From the IMG/VR virus record IMGVR_UViG_3300042368_000342, positions 1 to 32,395 of that record: a DNA stretch of 32,395 bases; one strand, 5' to 3'. How positions within the stretch are numbered: position 1 is the stretch's first letter; every line of letters starts with the position of its first letter. Positions 22,936 to 30,269 of this stretch are shown one piece after another. The translations under genes were made by a program, and so were the position numbers. Below the pieces are notes generated by a model. That model searched no databases, was not told the origin of the DNA, and saw nothing but the letters and a program-made list of their open reading frames with translations. The stretch is from a virus.

Positions 22936-24395
22936 TGACGTGGGAAGAAATCCTTGCCGCTTTGGATGCCGTTCTCGCCGGGACATTTGAAACACCGGAA
23001 GCAATGGCAGCTGAAGTAGCAACAATCCGCGAACAGATCGCGGCGCTTCTTGCAGAAGCATCTGAAGAAACAGCCGAAGTTGAAGAGGTATCGGCAGCAG
23101 TAGAGGGTGCAGCAAAGGCACAAGCCAAGCTCGCTCGTATCATGACAATCATCCAACAAAAGAAGGCGCTTAACGATATGAAGACAAAGAACGCTTCAGA
23201 TCTTAACGCACTCAAGACAGCGGCGCCAGTACCTTCTGGATTCGTTGCAGAAGGCGCAAAGATCACAGGCCAGCACTACCGTGGCAAGGCATTTAAGCAG
23301 TTCGGCAGCGAAGCAGGAGCAGCGGCATACAAGGCAGGACGCCAGATTGCAGCTTGCCTCGGCGATGCTAGCTCGGCTCAATGGTGCAAAGAGAACGGCG
23401 TGCCAATGCAGAAGACAATGGCAACTACTAACAACTCGCTCGGTGGATTGACCGTTGTTGACGAACTGGATCAAGCTATCCTGTACTACCGCGAAGAGCG
23501 CGGCGTAGCTCGTGGTATTATGGACGTAGTATCCATGAACAGCGAAACACGCACAGTAAACCGCAACGTAGGCGGCACGGCTGTATACGCACTCGGCGAA
23601 GGCCAGACATATACAGAGTCAGATGTGCAGTTCAGCGGCGTACAGCTTACAGCCAAGAAGTTCGGTGCTCTTACGCAGAACACAATCGAACTCGGCGAAG
23701 ATTCATACGCAGCAATCGCAGAAGAGATCGCTAAGGATCACGGCTACGCACACGCTGTACAAGAAGACAAGGTTGCTTTCTTGGGCGATGGTACATCAAC
23801 GTACAACAACCTTGTAGGTTTGACCGAATCATTCAAGAAGCTCGTTACTGATATCGGCGGTACATGGGCAACGGATGCTAACAAGGCATACGCAGCGGGC
23901 GTACAAGTAGCATCAGGCGCAACGCTTGCTACTATCACACTCGGCGATATCATCAAGACTCAGGCAAAGGTTGCTACGTTCCCGGGAATGAATAACCGCT
24001 TCTATACGCCTTCGCAGATTTGGTACGGCACGATTGTACCATTGATCCAAGCCGTAGGTGGTAACACAGCAACGCAGATCGTAGACGGCGTAACACGTCA
24101 GTTCTTTAACGGTTCGGAAGTTGTCTTCACAGATGAACTTTACACGCCGCTTCTTACAGCAGAGAACAGCCAGTTCGTACTGTTCTATGGTGATGCTGCT
24201 CAAGCTGGTTTGTTTGGCGATCGTCGCGGTCTGTCTATCACAAGCTCACAAGAAGTTGGCTTTCTGACAGACACGCAATACAACAAGTCCACGGCTCGCT
24301 ACGGCGTAAACTGGTGGAACATCGGTAACGCTTCAACAACAGCATCGGCACGTCAACGCGGCGCGCTTGCAGCTCTTGTAACAAAGAACTCATAA
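22935..24395 (+). CDS. Major capsid protein, HK97 fold, with N-terminal delta domain
   Basis: A protein of 486 aa. Residues 1-85 or so are helical coiled coil rich in Ala/Glu, acting as the built-in scaffold (delta) domain that the upstream protease would remove. The HK97-fold core follows: GGLTVVDELDQAIL, ALGEGQTYTESDVQF, KKFGALTQNTIEL, FLGDGTSTYNNLVGL, and NRFYTPSQIWYG near the C-terminal third. The stop (24393-24395) is ten bases before the next gene, with AAGGTGA serving as its Shine-Dalgarno. It is the main shell subunit. Confidence 0.95.
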   Translation: MTWEEILAALDAVLAGTFETPEAMAAEVATIREQIAALLAEASEETAEVEEVSAAVEGAAKAQAKLARIMTIIQQKKALNDMKTKNASDLNALKTAAPVPSGFVAEGAKITGQHYRGKAFKQFGSEAGAAAYKAGRQIAACLGDASSAQWCKENGVPMQKTMATTNNSLGGLTVVDELDQAILYYREERGVARGIMDVVSMNSETRTVNRNVGGTAVYALGEGQTYTESDVQFSGVQLTAKKFGALTQNTIELGEDSYAAIAEEIAKDHGYAHAVQEDKVAFLGDGTSTYNNLVGLTESFKKLVTDIGGTWATDANKAYAAGVQVASGATLATITLGDIIKTQAKVATFPGMNNRFYTPSQIWYGTIVPLIQAVGGNTATQIVDGVTRQFFNGSEVVFTDELYTPLLTAENSQFVLFYGDAAQAGLFGDRRGLSITSSQEVGFLTDTQYNKSTARYGVNWWNIGNASTTASARQRGALAALVTKNS

Positions 24396-24404
24396 GGTGA
24401 CCCA

Positions 24405-24848
24405 ATGAATAACTTGCAAAACGTAAAGGTTGTAAACGTAACGCCGCCTGCCGCTATCAAGGATAACGCTTCGTTCGCTACAACTACAATCGACACCATC
24501 GGCTTCAACAAGGTAGCTGTATACTTTGCACTCGGCGCAACTGACATTGCTATGACTGCTCTCAAGATTCAAGAGTCAGACGATGCAGGCATGAGCGGAG
24601 CCGCTGATATTACAGGCGCTGTATACGGCGTAACAGGTGCTCCGGCACTTCCGAGCGCAGATGATGATAACAAGATCTTCGGATTCTTCATTGACCTCAA
24701 AGGCCGCAAGCGCTACCTCGATGTAGTCGCTACGGCTGGTGATGGATCTACGGGCACATTCGGTGCTTGCACGGCTCATCTTTACAACAGCTTGACAACG
24801 GAAGACAACGCTACGCAGCGCGGTCTTGCAGCTAATCTTATCGTGTAA
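24405..24848 (+). CDS. Capsid-associated / head decoration-like protein
   Basis: A protein of 147 aa, Ala/Gly/Thr/Asp-rich and beta-prone, with KALIFIGATDIA-like strands (GATDIAMTALKIQESDD), a central IFGFFIDLKGRKRYLDVV and a C-terminal TTEDNATQRGL. It follows the major capsid gene, so a head decoration or stabilising role is likely. Proteins of this pattern beside phage capsid genes are usually unnamed. A strong hairpin lies ten bases after its stop, suggesting that capsid and this protein are transcribed at a high level together. Confidence 0.75.
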   Translation: MNNLQNVKVVNVTPPAAIKDNASFATTTIDTIGFNKVAVYFALGATDIAMTALKIQESDDAGMSGAADITGAVYGVTGAPALPSADDDNKIFGFFIDLKGRKRYLDVVATAGDGSTGTFGACTAHLYNSLTTEDNATQRGLAANLIV

Positions 24849-24857
24849 CGTGACATG

Positions 24858-24883
24858 ACTACGGGGGCTTCGGCCCTCGTGGT
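24858..24883 (+). terminator. Strong UUCG-capped hairpin after the capsid genes
   Basis: An 11-bp stem runs from ACTACGGGGGC (24858-24868) to GCCCTCGTGGT (24873-24883), with two G-U pairs and a UUCG tetraloop. No U-tract follows, so it is not a classical intrinsic terminator. It could stabilise the 3' end of the capsid mRNA, mark an RNA processing site or cause partial termination. It sits in the 53-bp gap before 24902. Confidence 0.55.
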
Positions 24884-24901
24884 GATCTCACTTGAAAGCA
24901 C

Positions 24902-25246
24902 ATGATAACACTATCCAACGCAGGCGCAAGAGTTGATTTGCAGATTCGCAAGGGTGGGGCTTTTGCTCGCACACTTACGTACAAAGTCAACGGCGCTGTA
25001 CAGAATATCACGGGCTATACGTTCGCGGCTCAAGTGCGTACAGTATCGGGCACGCTTGCCGCTACGTTTACGTGCACGATCGTAAGCGCAGTAGCAGGCA
25101 CGTTTAGCATTGTGCTTACGAGCGCTGAGACGGCAGCACTTGTAACCACGACCGAATACAAGTGGGATTTAGAAGTTACTATTAGCGGCGTAGTTACCGA
25201 GCTTTTGCGCGGCGATGTTACGGTAGTGGATGAGGTGACAACGTGA
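24902..25246 (+). CDS. Small beta-sandwich structural protein
   Basis: A protein of 114 aa. Repeated beta segments read LQIRKGGAFARTLTYKV, then ITGYTFAAQVRT and FSIVLTSAETAALVTTTEYKWDLEV, split here. The closing LLRGDVTVVDEVT follows the pattern of small phage proteins with an Ig-like or BppU-N-like fold that attach fibres or decorate the virion. The role is inferred. Its stop overlaps the GTG of the next gene (GTGA). Confidence 0.7.
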   Translation: MITLSNAGARVDLQIRKGGAFARTLTYKVNGAVQNITGYTFAAQVRTVSGTLAATFTCTIVSAVAGTFSIVLTSAETAALVTTTEYKWDLEVTISGVVTELLRGDVTVVDEVTT

Positions 25247-25686
25247 GCACCATCAACGTAAGGCAAGACACGGTAAGCGTAGATATTAAGCAGTACGATG
25301 TAGTGCTAGATATTGTAAGCGGCGGAATCGTGCCTGCGGCGATTGATACCACGCTGGTAGCATCTACGTCGCTATCCGCTTTGCGATGCATTACAACGGA
25401 TTCTAGCGGCCTTGCAAAGTACGCTACGCCTGACTCGCTTGCGAATGCCGTGGTAATTGGGATCAGCACGACGGCGGCAAGCACGGGGCAGAATATCACG
25501 ATCAAAACAAGCGGGCAGATTACGGATGCTTCTTGGAACTGGACAAAGGGCGCAATCTATTTAGGCGCTAACGGTGTGCTTACACAGACGGCCCCGAGCG
25601 GAGGTAGCATCATCGTTCACGTAGCAAAAGCAATAACAGCAACAACACTAATCATCGACATAGACACAATCATTCAAACGGTGTAA
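25243..25686 (+). CDS. Structural protein, fibre/decoration-like
   Basis: A protein of 147 aa from GTG 25243 (GTGA overlap). The centre and C-terminal half read AVVIGISTTAASTGQNITIKTSG, then KGAIYLGANGVLTQT, then GGSIIVHVAKAITATTLIIDI. This resembles the domain of the next gene (LDGTITGLTGLTPGAAYYLSG), so the two may be related trimeric beta proteins. They are part of a cassette of five small structural genes. No enzyme motif is present. Confidence 0.7.
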   Translation: MSTINVRQDTVSVDIKQYDVVLDIVSGGIVPAAIDTTLVASTSLSALRCITTDSSGLAKYATPDSLANAVVIGISTTAASTGQNITIKTSGQITDASWNWTKGAIYLGANGVLTQTAPSGGSIIVHVAKAITATTLIIDIDTIIQTV

Positions 25687-25687
25687 C

Positions 25688-26197
25688 ATGGCAGAAAAGT
25701 ATATCAAGAATAACAGCGGCCAGCTCGCAGAAGTCGAAGCTACCGTATCATCGTCCGGCGCAACGGAAGCGGGCAAAATCATAGCTCTCGACGGATCGGG
25801 TAAGCTGGACAATTCGGTATTGCCAACGGGAATAGGCGCTACTGTTAAGGTTGCAGCAACTACCGAGAACCTATCGGCTGGCAACCTCGTAAACCTGTTT
25901 AACGATGGCGGCACAATCAAGGCACGCAAGGCAGACGCAAGCAACGGACGCCGTGCTATCGGCTTTGTGATTACAAACTCCACATCGCCTAACAACGCAA
26001 CGGTGTACCTCGACGGTACGATCACAGGTCTTACAGGTTTAACGCCTGGCGCTGCTTATTATTTGAGCGGAGCGACGGCGGGCGCTGCATCTGCAACGGC
26101 TCCGACAACAGCAACCTATATCTCACAGGAAATCGGCATCGCTCTGTCAGCAACCGAGATCAACTTTGAAGAACAACAACCTATTACGCTGGCCTAA
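25688..26197 (+). CDS. Structural protein, fibre-like repeats
   Basis: A protein of 169 aa. The N-terminus contains AGKIIALDGSGKLDNSVLP, a pattern that often begins phage fibre modules. The middle has DASNGRRAIGFVI and ATVYLDGTITGLTGLTPGAAYYL. The sequence is Ala/Thr/Gly-rich, with no hydrophobic membrane segment. It starts one base after the preceding stop and forms a cassette with its neighbours. A virion fibre or decoration role is likely, but its precise location on the particle is unclear. Confidence 0.7.
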   Translation: MAEKYIKNNSGQLAEVEATVSSSGATEAGKIIALDGSGKLDNSVLPTGIGATVKVAATTENLSAGNLVNLFNDGGTIKARKADASNGRRAIGFVITNSTSPNNATVYLDGTITGLTGLTPGAAYYLSGATAGAASATAPTTATYISQEIGIALSATEINFEEQQPITLA

Positions 26198-26200
26198 TCT

Positions 26201-26437
26201 ATGGCAGTTAAGAAACCATTAGTCCTAGCGTCTGGTCAGATTCAGGAACTGCAGAGCGGTGACGAAATCAACATAGACGCTAGCGATATTACCACGGGCA
26301 CAGTAGCTACGGCACGGCTTGCTACTGGTACGGCTGATAGCACGACGTTTTTGCGTGGTGACCAGACGTGGGCTGTGCCTTCTGGTGGTGGTAGTTCTGT
26401 AACGCCGTTGCATCCTTTTCTTTTAATGGGGGCATAA
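26201..26437 (+). CDS. Short fibre-like protein (78 aa)
   Basis: A 78-residue product with ASDITTGTVATARLATGT followed by TTFLRGDQTWAVP. The pattern G-T-A-D-S-T-T-F-L-R-G-D-x-T-W is seen repeatedly in phage tail fibres, often just before a receptor-binding domain. Here the protein stops soon after that motif (GGGSSVTPLHPFLLMGA), so it may be an N-terminal fibre piece separated from its former C-terminus. Its TAA overlaps the next ATG (TAATG). Confidence 0.65.
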   Translation: MAVKKPLVLASGQIQELQSGDEINIDASDITTGTVATARLATGTADSTTFLRGDQTWAVPSGGGSSVTPLHPFLLMGA

Positions 26438-26778
26438 TGCCAAGCGGACAAGTATATAAAGTGCTTGGGCAATCATGTCCAGCTAACACGAACGCAACCG
26501 ACCTATACACCGTACCATCTTCAACCGAGACGGTCGTGTCGTGCATTACCATTGCCAACATTACAGCGACGGCGTACACGTACCGCGTAGCTATTCGACC
26601 TGCGGGTGCTTCCATTGCTAACCAGCATTACCTTGCCTTTGATGTAACGGTCAATGCCAACGATTCGACAACGCTTGTGCTAGGCATAACGCTTGCAGCT
26701 ACGGATGTGATCACGGTGCGGTCATCCAATGCTACGTCTATTTCGTTCTCTGCTTTCGGGTGTGAGCTTGCAACGTGA
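26437..26778 (+). CDS. Beta-rich structural protein (113 aa)
   Basis: A 113-residue protein with strands YTVPSSTETVVSCITIAN, YTYRVAIRPAGA, NDSTTLVLGITLAATDVITV. The pattern resembles small beta domains common in phage fibre or tail-tip clusters. No catalytic motif is present. It is joined by TAATG upstream and GTGA downstream to the receptor-binding candidate, so the two are probably made in fixed ratio. Confidence 0.7.
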   Translation: MPSGQVYKVLGQSCPANTNATDLYTVPSSTETVVSCITIANITATAYTYRVAIRPAGASIANQHYLAFDVTVNANDSTTLVLGITLAATDVITVRSSNATSISFSAFGCELAT

Positions 26779-27644
26779 GCATAAGATCAGCACGATATAA
26801 CCTGCTTTCATTGCGTAATCCGAAGGGGCTAACATTTATTCCCGAAGAGCGGGATGCGTGGGCTTTCCTAGATGCGGCTGGTATCACATCATCAAGACAG
26901 CAGCGCGCTGTTATTGACCTTGTGCGTGGGTTAAAGCATGCCCAGCTCTGGTCGAAGATGAAAGCGATCTATCCATTCGTTGGCGGCACTGCAACTACGC
27001 ACAAGTTTAACTTGAAAGATCCACGTGATGCGGATGCGGCGTTTCGTCTTAGCTTCAGTGGTGGATGGACACATGCAAGCACGGGAGCTGACCCTAATGG
27101 TACTAATGCTTGGGCCAATAGTTTTATAAATCCAAGTAATAATTTAAGTTTTAATTCTACCCATCTATCTATTTACCATCGCGAAAACAGACAGGCAGCA
27201 GATTTATATGCGGTATCAATGGGCGCATCTGTAAGCACAACAAATGATGGTCGATTGTATATTTTGCCAAGAGAAGGCCAACCAGCAGGGAATTTATCTT
27301 ATGTTACTATAAATAAAGGTAATACAACTGGCGATGATTTCATCTCATTTTCCGATACTAATAATGCCGCTTATTACATTGCTTCGAGAACATCAATAAA
27401 TTTATTGAAAGCATATAGGAACTCTATTAATACAGCAACTGGTACTAATAGTGGGACTAAACTTGTAAATGCTGATATAGCAATTGGTGCCTACAATGTA
27501 AAAACAACAGTTAATCAACCGCTATATTTTACGACTTGCGAAATTGCCTTTGCCACCATCGGCGACGGCCTGACCGACACCGACGCAACTAACCTCTACA
27601 ACATCGTTCAACGCTACCAAACTTCACTCGGAAGACAGGTATGA
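26775..27644 (+). CDS. Receptor-binding / tail fibre candidate with mosaic centre
   Basis: A protein of 289 aa from GTG 26775 (GTGA overlap). The N-terminal 105 or so residues contain LWSKMKAIYPFVGGTATTHKF and NLKDPRDADAAFRLSF. The C-terminal 40 or so contain IGDGLTDTDATNLYNIVQRYQT and LGRQV. Both read like conserved fibre ends. The middle (27120-27530) is AT-rich DNA: 14 G+C in 60 bases at 27121-27180 against 34 in 60 at 27541-27600, by hand count. Conserved ends around a compositionally foreign middle suggest exchange of a host-recognition domain. Confidence 0.7.
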   Translation: MSIRSARYNLLSLRNPKGLTFIPEERDAWAFLDAAGITSSRQQRAVIDLVRGLKHAQLWSKMKAIYPFVGGTATTHKFNLKDPRDADAAFRLSFSGGWTHASTGADPNGTNAWANSFINPSNNLSFNSTHLSIYHRENRQAADLYAVSMGASVSTTNDGRLYILPREGQPAGNLSYVTINKGNTTGDDFISFSDTNNAAYYIASRTSINLLKAYRNSINTATGTNSGTKLVNADIAIGAYNVKTTVNQPLYFTTCEIAFATIGDGLTDTDATNLYNIVQRYQTSLGRQV

Positions 27645-27901
27645 TACTTTCACAGATTCCAGTAACGGAGCTTGTCAACTACTGCGCCAAGCTAACACCA
27701 GAGCAAGCGGACTCGTTGCGTGGTCAGGTGTTCTTACAGGATTCGTATTTCAATCCTATCCAAGACATCGAAGACAACTGGATCATCTCAGCGCAGGAAG
27801 TGGCGTATTGTGCTAACCCAGAGTTCCTATGGATTAAAGATCTCCCAATGATACCATTCGTACCAAAGCCCGCACCGCCGTTGTTCGGAGGTGAAGCATG
27901 A
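27641..27901 (+). CDS. Small unknown protein (86 aa)
   Basis: The product begins MILSQIPVTELVNYCAKL and ends KPAPPLFGGEA. Residues 1-50 or so are acidic, and Pro/Trp/Phe residues are frequent in the second half. It is joined to both neighbours by ATGA overlaps (27641 and 27898). It follows the receptor-binding candidate and might serve as its partner or assembly factor, but nothing in the sequence shows this. Confidence 0.65.
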   Translation: MILSQIPVTELVNYCAKLTPEQADSLRGQVFLQDSYFNPIQDIEDNWIISAQEVAYCANPEFLWIKDLPMIPFVPKPAPPLFGGEA

Positions 27902-28182
27902 CCGTAGAGACTATGTTCGGTATTATCATGAGCACCATGCTGGCCATCATCGGCTTTTGGGTTAAGACGCTGGTTAATGACTTCAAGCAGACACGCGATA
28001 ACGTGATCGCCATGCACGAAGTGATGAGCAACACGACCAACGAAATCATCGCGCTCAAGAAATCAGATGAGCTAATCACACAGCGCATTGTCGAGATCAT
28101 CGAGCGGCTGGTAAGATTAGAAGAACGAACAGGCAACACAGAACCAAAACCACGTAAGGCTTACAAGCGTGCTGTCAGATGA
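27898..28182 (+). CDS. Membrane-anchored coiled-coil protein, possibly lysis-related
   Basis: A protein of 94 aa. An N-terminal hydrophobic segment (MFGIIMSTMLAIIGFWV, about 6-22) is followed by a charged helix with heptad character (LITQRIVEIIERLVRLEER) and a basic C-terminus. One membrane span plus coiled coil resembles small phage holin-like or haemolysin-XhlA-like proteins. It overlaps the next gene, which has a hydrophobic holin-like C-terminus, by 14 bases. The endolysin is far away at 9334. Confidence 0.65.
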   Translation: MTVETMFGIIMSTMLAIIGFWVKTLVNDFKQTRDNVIAMHEVMSNTTNEIIALKKSDELITQRIVEIIERLVRLEERTGNTEPKPRKAYKRAVR

Positions 28183-28528
28183 CCCAATCATATCGAAGGT
28201 TGTACTGCGTTACAAGTTCTGGCCTAAACGTCAGGACTACGTACCACCTATTGAGCGCGTACCGCTTGCAGATGAATTGCAGCCGCATGTTCCACGTGAA
28301 ACAAAGAAGCTGAATCTAATGCATTACGTCAGAATGATACCACACTTTTACACAATTATAAAAGGCGTTGCAATGAGCAACTGGAAGACAACGGTCACAG
28401 GCATTGTTGGTGCGTTGGCTGTACTAGTCAACTCCCTGACAGGTGTTGCGCTACCACAAGACGCGATTATCGCAGTAACACTTTTCGCACTCGGATTCTT
28501 TGCAAAGGATGGAAAGAGCAATGATTGA
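28169..28528 (+). CDS. Holin-like protein with an N-terminal extension
   Basis: A protein of 119 aa from GTG 28169. The first 65 or so residues are soluble (ISKVVLRYKFW ... HYVRMIPHF). An in-frame ATG at 28373 would give a 51-residue product with two hydrophobic segments (VTGIVGALAVLVNSLTGV and AIIAVTLFALGFFA) and a charged tail AKDGKSND, much like small phage holins. The longer and shorter products may both be made. An exact parS consensus is embedded at codons 40-45 (28288-28303). Confidence 0.65.
   Translation: MLSDDPIISKVVLRYKFWPKRQDYVPPIERVPLADELQPHVPRETKKLNLMHYVRMIPHFYTIIKGVAMSNWKTTVTGIVGALAVLVNSLTGVALPQDAIIAVTLFALGFFAKDGKSND
28288..28303 (+). promoter_or_regulatory. Exact match to chromosomal parS (ParB-binding) consensus
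   Basis: The 16 bases TGTTCCACGTGAAACA match the consensus TGTTNCACGTGAAACA that ParB/Spo0J proteins bind in most bacterial phyla. The site is a near palindrome around CACGTG. It lies within the long form of the holin-like gene, upstream of its internal ATG 28373. I see no ParA- or ParB-like gene in the window, so a host ParB would be the reader. Confidence 0.7.
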
Positions 28529-28721
28529 TTTTAGCAAGATCAAAAACAAGGCAATCGTGACAATCAATCACGGTGCAAAAGACATTGACGTAGAAGTAGT
28601 AAACGATACTCCGAGCGCGTGCGTAGTCAAGCTGCCAGACGGCTCGATTATGACAGTAGGCAAGATGCACGTAAAGGCAATCAAGCCAGAGACTCCCGTA
28701 CCTTCTGCTATCAAGGAATAA
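28521..28721 (+). CDS. Small unknown protein (66 aa)
   Basis: ATG 28521 overlaps the preceding stop, with GGAAAGAG before it. The 66-residue product is beta-prone (KAIVTINHGAKDIDVEVV, then ACVVKLPDGSIMTVGKMHV). The acidic Pro-rich tail ends PSAIKE. It sits between the holin-like gene and the connector genes, three bases before the connector start. Small head-joining accessory proteins occur here in other phages, but no family is recognised. Confidence 0.7.
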   Translation: MIDFSKIKNKAIVTINHGAKDIDVEVVNDTPSACVVKLPDGSIMTVGKMHVKAIKPETPVPSAIKE

Positions 28722-28724
28722 GCA

Positions 28725-29300
28725 ATGCCTCTCGTATCGCGCGCAGTAATTAAGCAGGACTGGCTAAACATCGCAGCAATCGACACAAGCCGCGACGGTC
28801 TTATAGATCGTCTAATTGGCTATGTCGATAATGAGATCAAAGACATCTGCAATCAGCCAATCATTCAGGAAAGCGTAACAGCTTACTACGAAGGCACGCG
28901 CGATACGTTGCTTTTAACAGGTTATACCGTGCCGGTGACGTTGACTACGCTTAAATATAGAGATAGCTACGGAGATACATTTGCTTCCGTCACCGGCACT
29001 ACTAATCTTGTGGACATACGCGGCGTTAAGTACCTCTACCTTGAAGATGGTTTCATCAACAAGCAGTACGAAGCGGTGATGAGCGTAGGATATACAACCA
29101 TCCCTAGCGTGATAGAGATATGCGCTGCGGAGATGGTAACCGAGCTGTATATGGAGACACCATTCGCACCGCAGGCAAACCGATTTGGCGTAACAGCTAT
29201 TACCGAAAGCGAAGCTGGTATGAGCATCTCCAAGACATTGCAGGCAATGCGTACGCGCGTTAAGCCACGGCTCGCACCATATACTCGCGTAACAATATGA
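28725..29300 (+). CDS. Head-tail connector (gp6-like adaptor)
   Basis: A protein of 191 aa. The N-terminal helices (LIDRLIGYVDNEIKDICNQPI) and beta parts resemble the HK97 gp6/SPP1 gp15 adaptor family, which forms the ring beneath the portal. The middle includes an ESVTAYYEGTRDTLLL strand motif and later the helical segment VIEICAAEMVTELYME. The order connector, gp10-like closure and tail terminator downstream strengthens the call. Its stop overlaps the next ATG (ATGA). Confidence 0.82.
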   Translation: MPLVSRAVIKQDWLNIAAIDTSRDGLIDRLIGYVDNEIKDICNQPIIQESVTAYYEGTRDTLLLTGYTVPVTLTTLKYRDSYGDTFASVTGTTNLVDIRGVKYLYLEDGFINKQYEAVMSVGYTTIPSVIEICAAEMVTELYMETPFAPQANRFGVTAITESEAGMSISKTLQAMRTRVKPRLAPYTRVTI

Positions 29301-29800
29301 GCGATCTCTCACAAAGATTAGCGCGGCTTGAGCGTGGCATATTGGCAGCGGTTAAGGATGTTGTACAGAACATTCCAGAAGACTTGCAAGTATACACGGA
29401 AGACTACCTGAATCCAAACGAAGCAGGGCAGAAAACATCAAAGAGCGGGCAGCGTTACTATCCACGACCAAACACAGGCACGAAGCTACGTACGCTATAC
29501 GGCAACATATCGCGGTCGCTTGGTCAAGGCGGTAAAGGCAACATCTCAAACGTAGAATTTCGCAATGGCAAGTTTGAAGTTGAGTACGGTTACGATCCGC
29601 GCACACCTGTGAAGTCTGGCAAGATCAATCAGACGCTTATGTACGCTAGGTACAACGAACTAGGCACATCACGTGCAAAGGCAAGACCGTTTCTAAAGCC
29701 GGGATTTGCTGCATACATGAGAGACGCTAACGGATTCAAGGCATTGATACGCGAGCTTGAAACTACGATTGTAGATGAGTTTATGCAGGAGTTCGGATAA
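29297..29800 (+). CDS. Head closure / HK97 gp10-like protein
   Basis: A protein of 167 aa. The core motif YARYNELGTSRAKARPFLKP around 117-136 is typical of the HK97 gp10-like family that joins head to tail. The N-terminus is helical. The 50-70 region carries basic/aromatic residues (GQRYYPRPN). ATGA couples it to the connector gene and TAATG to the tail terminator gene. No other reading fits this position as well. Confidence 0.85.
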   Translation: MSDLSQRLARLERGILAAVKDVVQNIPEDLQVYTEDYLNPNEAGQKTSKSGQRYYPRPNTGTKLRTLYGNISRSLGQGGKGNISNVEFRNGKFEVEYGYDPRTPVKSGKINQTLMYARYNELGTSRAKARPFLKPGFAAYMRDANGFKALIRELETTIVDEFMQEFG

Positions 29801-30264
29801 TGGCTAGCAATTCGATGCAGTACATTGTAGACACAATCATTGATGCTCTGAACAGCGACGGCAATCTTACGCCGCGTAGGATATGGAGGCCAGATGCGTA
29901 CGAGTCAAAGACTACAATCTGCTATCCATACATTAGCCAGATGCAGTACGACACCGATTCGGAGACGGGATTGAGCTTGGGGCTTGGTCGTGCATTGGTC
30001 GAGATCATGTGCAATGCCATGATAGAAGCAGACCCTAGCGAGCTGGGCATAGCCAATGAGCGGGCGGGCGATATTGCGAGCCGTATCAAGTACGCACTAG
30101 AGACGTATGACTTGGACGCGATAGGCAGCAATAACGACGGAAGATTTTACACGGCTATCACGTCAATGCATGTAGATGGCAACGTAGGCGAATTCAACAC
30201 GGGCAGCAATAAAATCCAGATGGGCGTTGCTGCTACTGTCACTTTTGTTATACGACCGGTCTAG
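29800..30264 (+). CDS. Tail terminator / tail completion protein (probable)
   Basis: A protein of 154 aa. It has helical N- and middle parts (IVDTIIDALN and ERAGDIASRIKYALETYD) and beta strands to the C-terminus (AATVTFVIRPV). This composition and location, after gp10-like closure and before the major tail protein, fit the tail terminator that caps the tube. It starts in TAATG with the upstream gene. No motif is decisive. Confidence 0.75.
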   Translation: MASNSMQYIVDTIIDALNSDGNLTPRRIWRPDAYESKTTICYPYISQMQYDTDSETGLSLGLGRALVEIMCNAMIEADPSELGIANERAGDIASRIKYALETYDLDAIGSNNDGRFYTAITSMHVDGNVGEFNTGSNKIQMGVAATVTFVIRPV

Positions 30265-30269
30265 GACAC

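Noticed and set aside
27022-27032. Second parS-like sequence around CCACGTGA
   Set aside because: Only the central eight bases match; the outer TGTT and AACA parts are absent.
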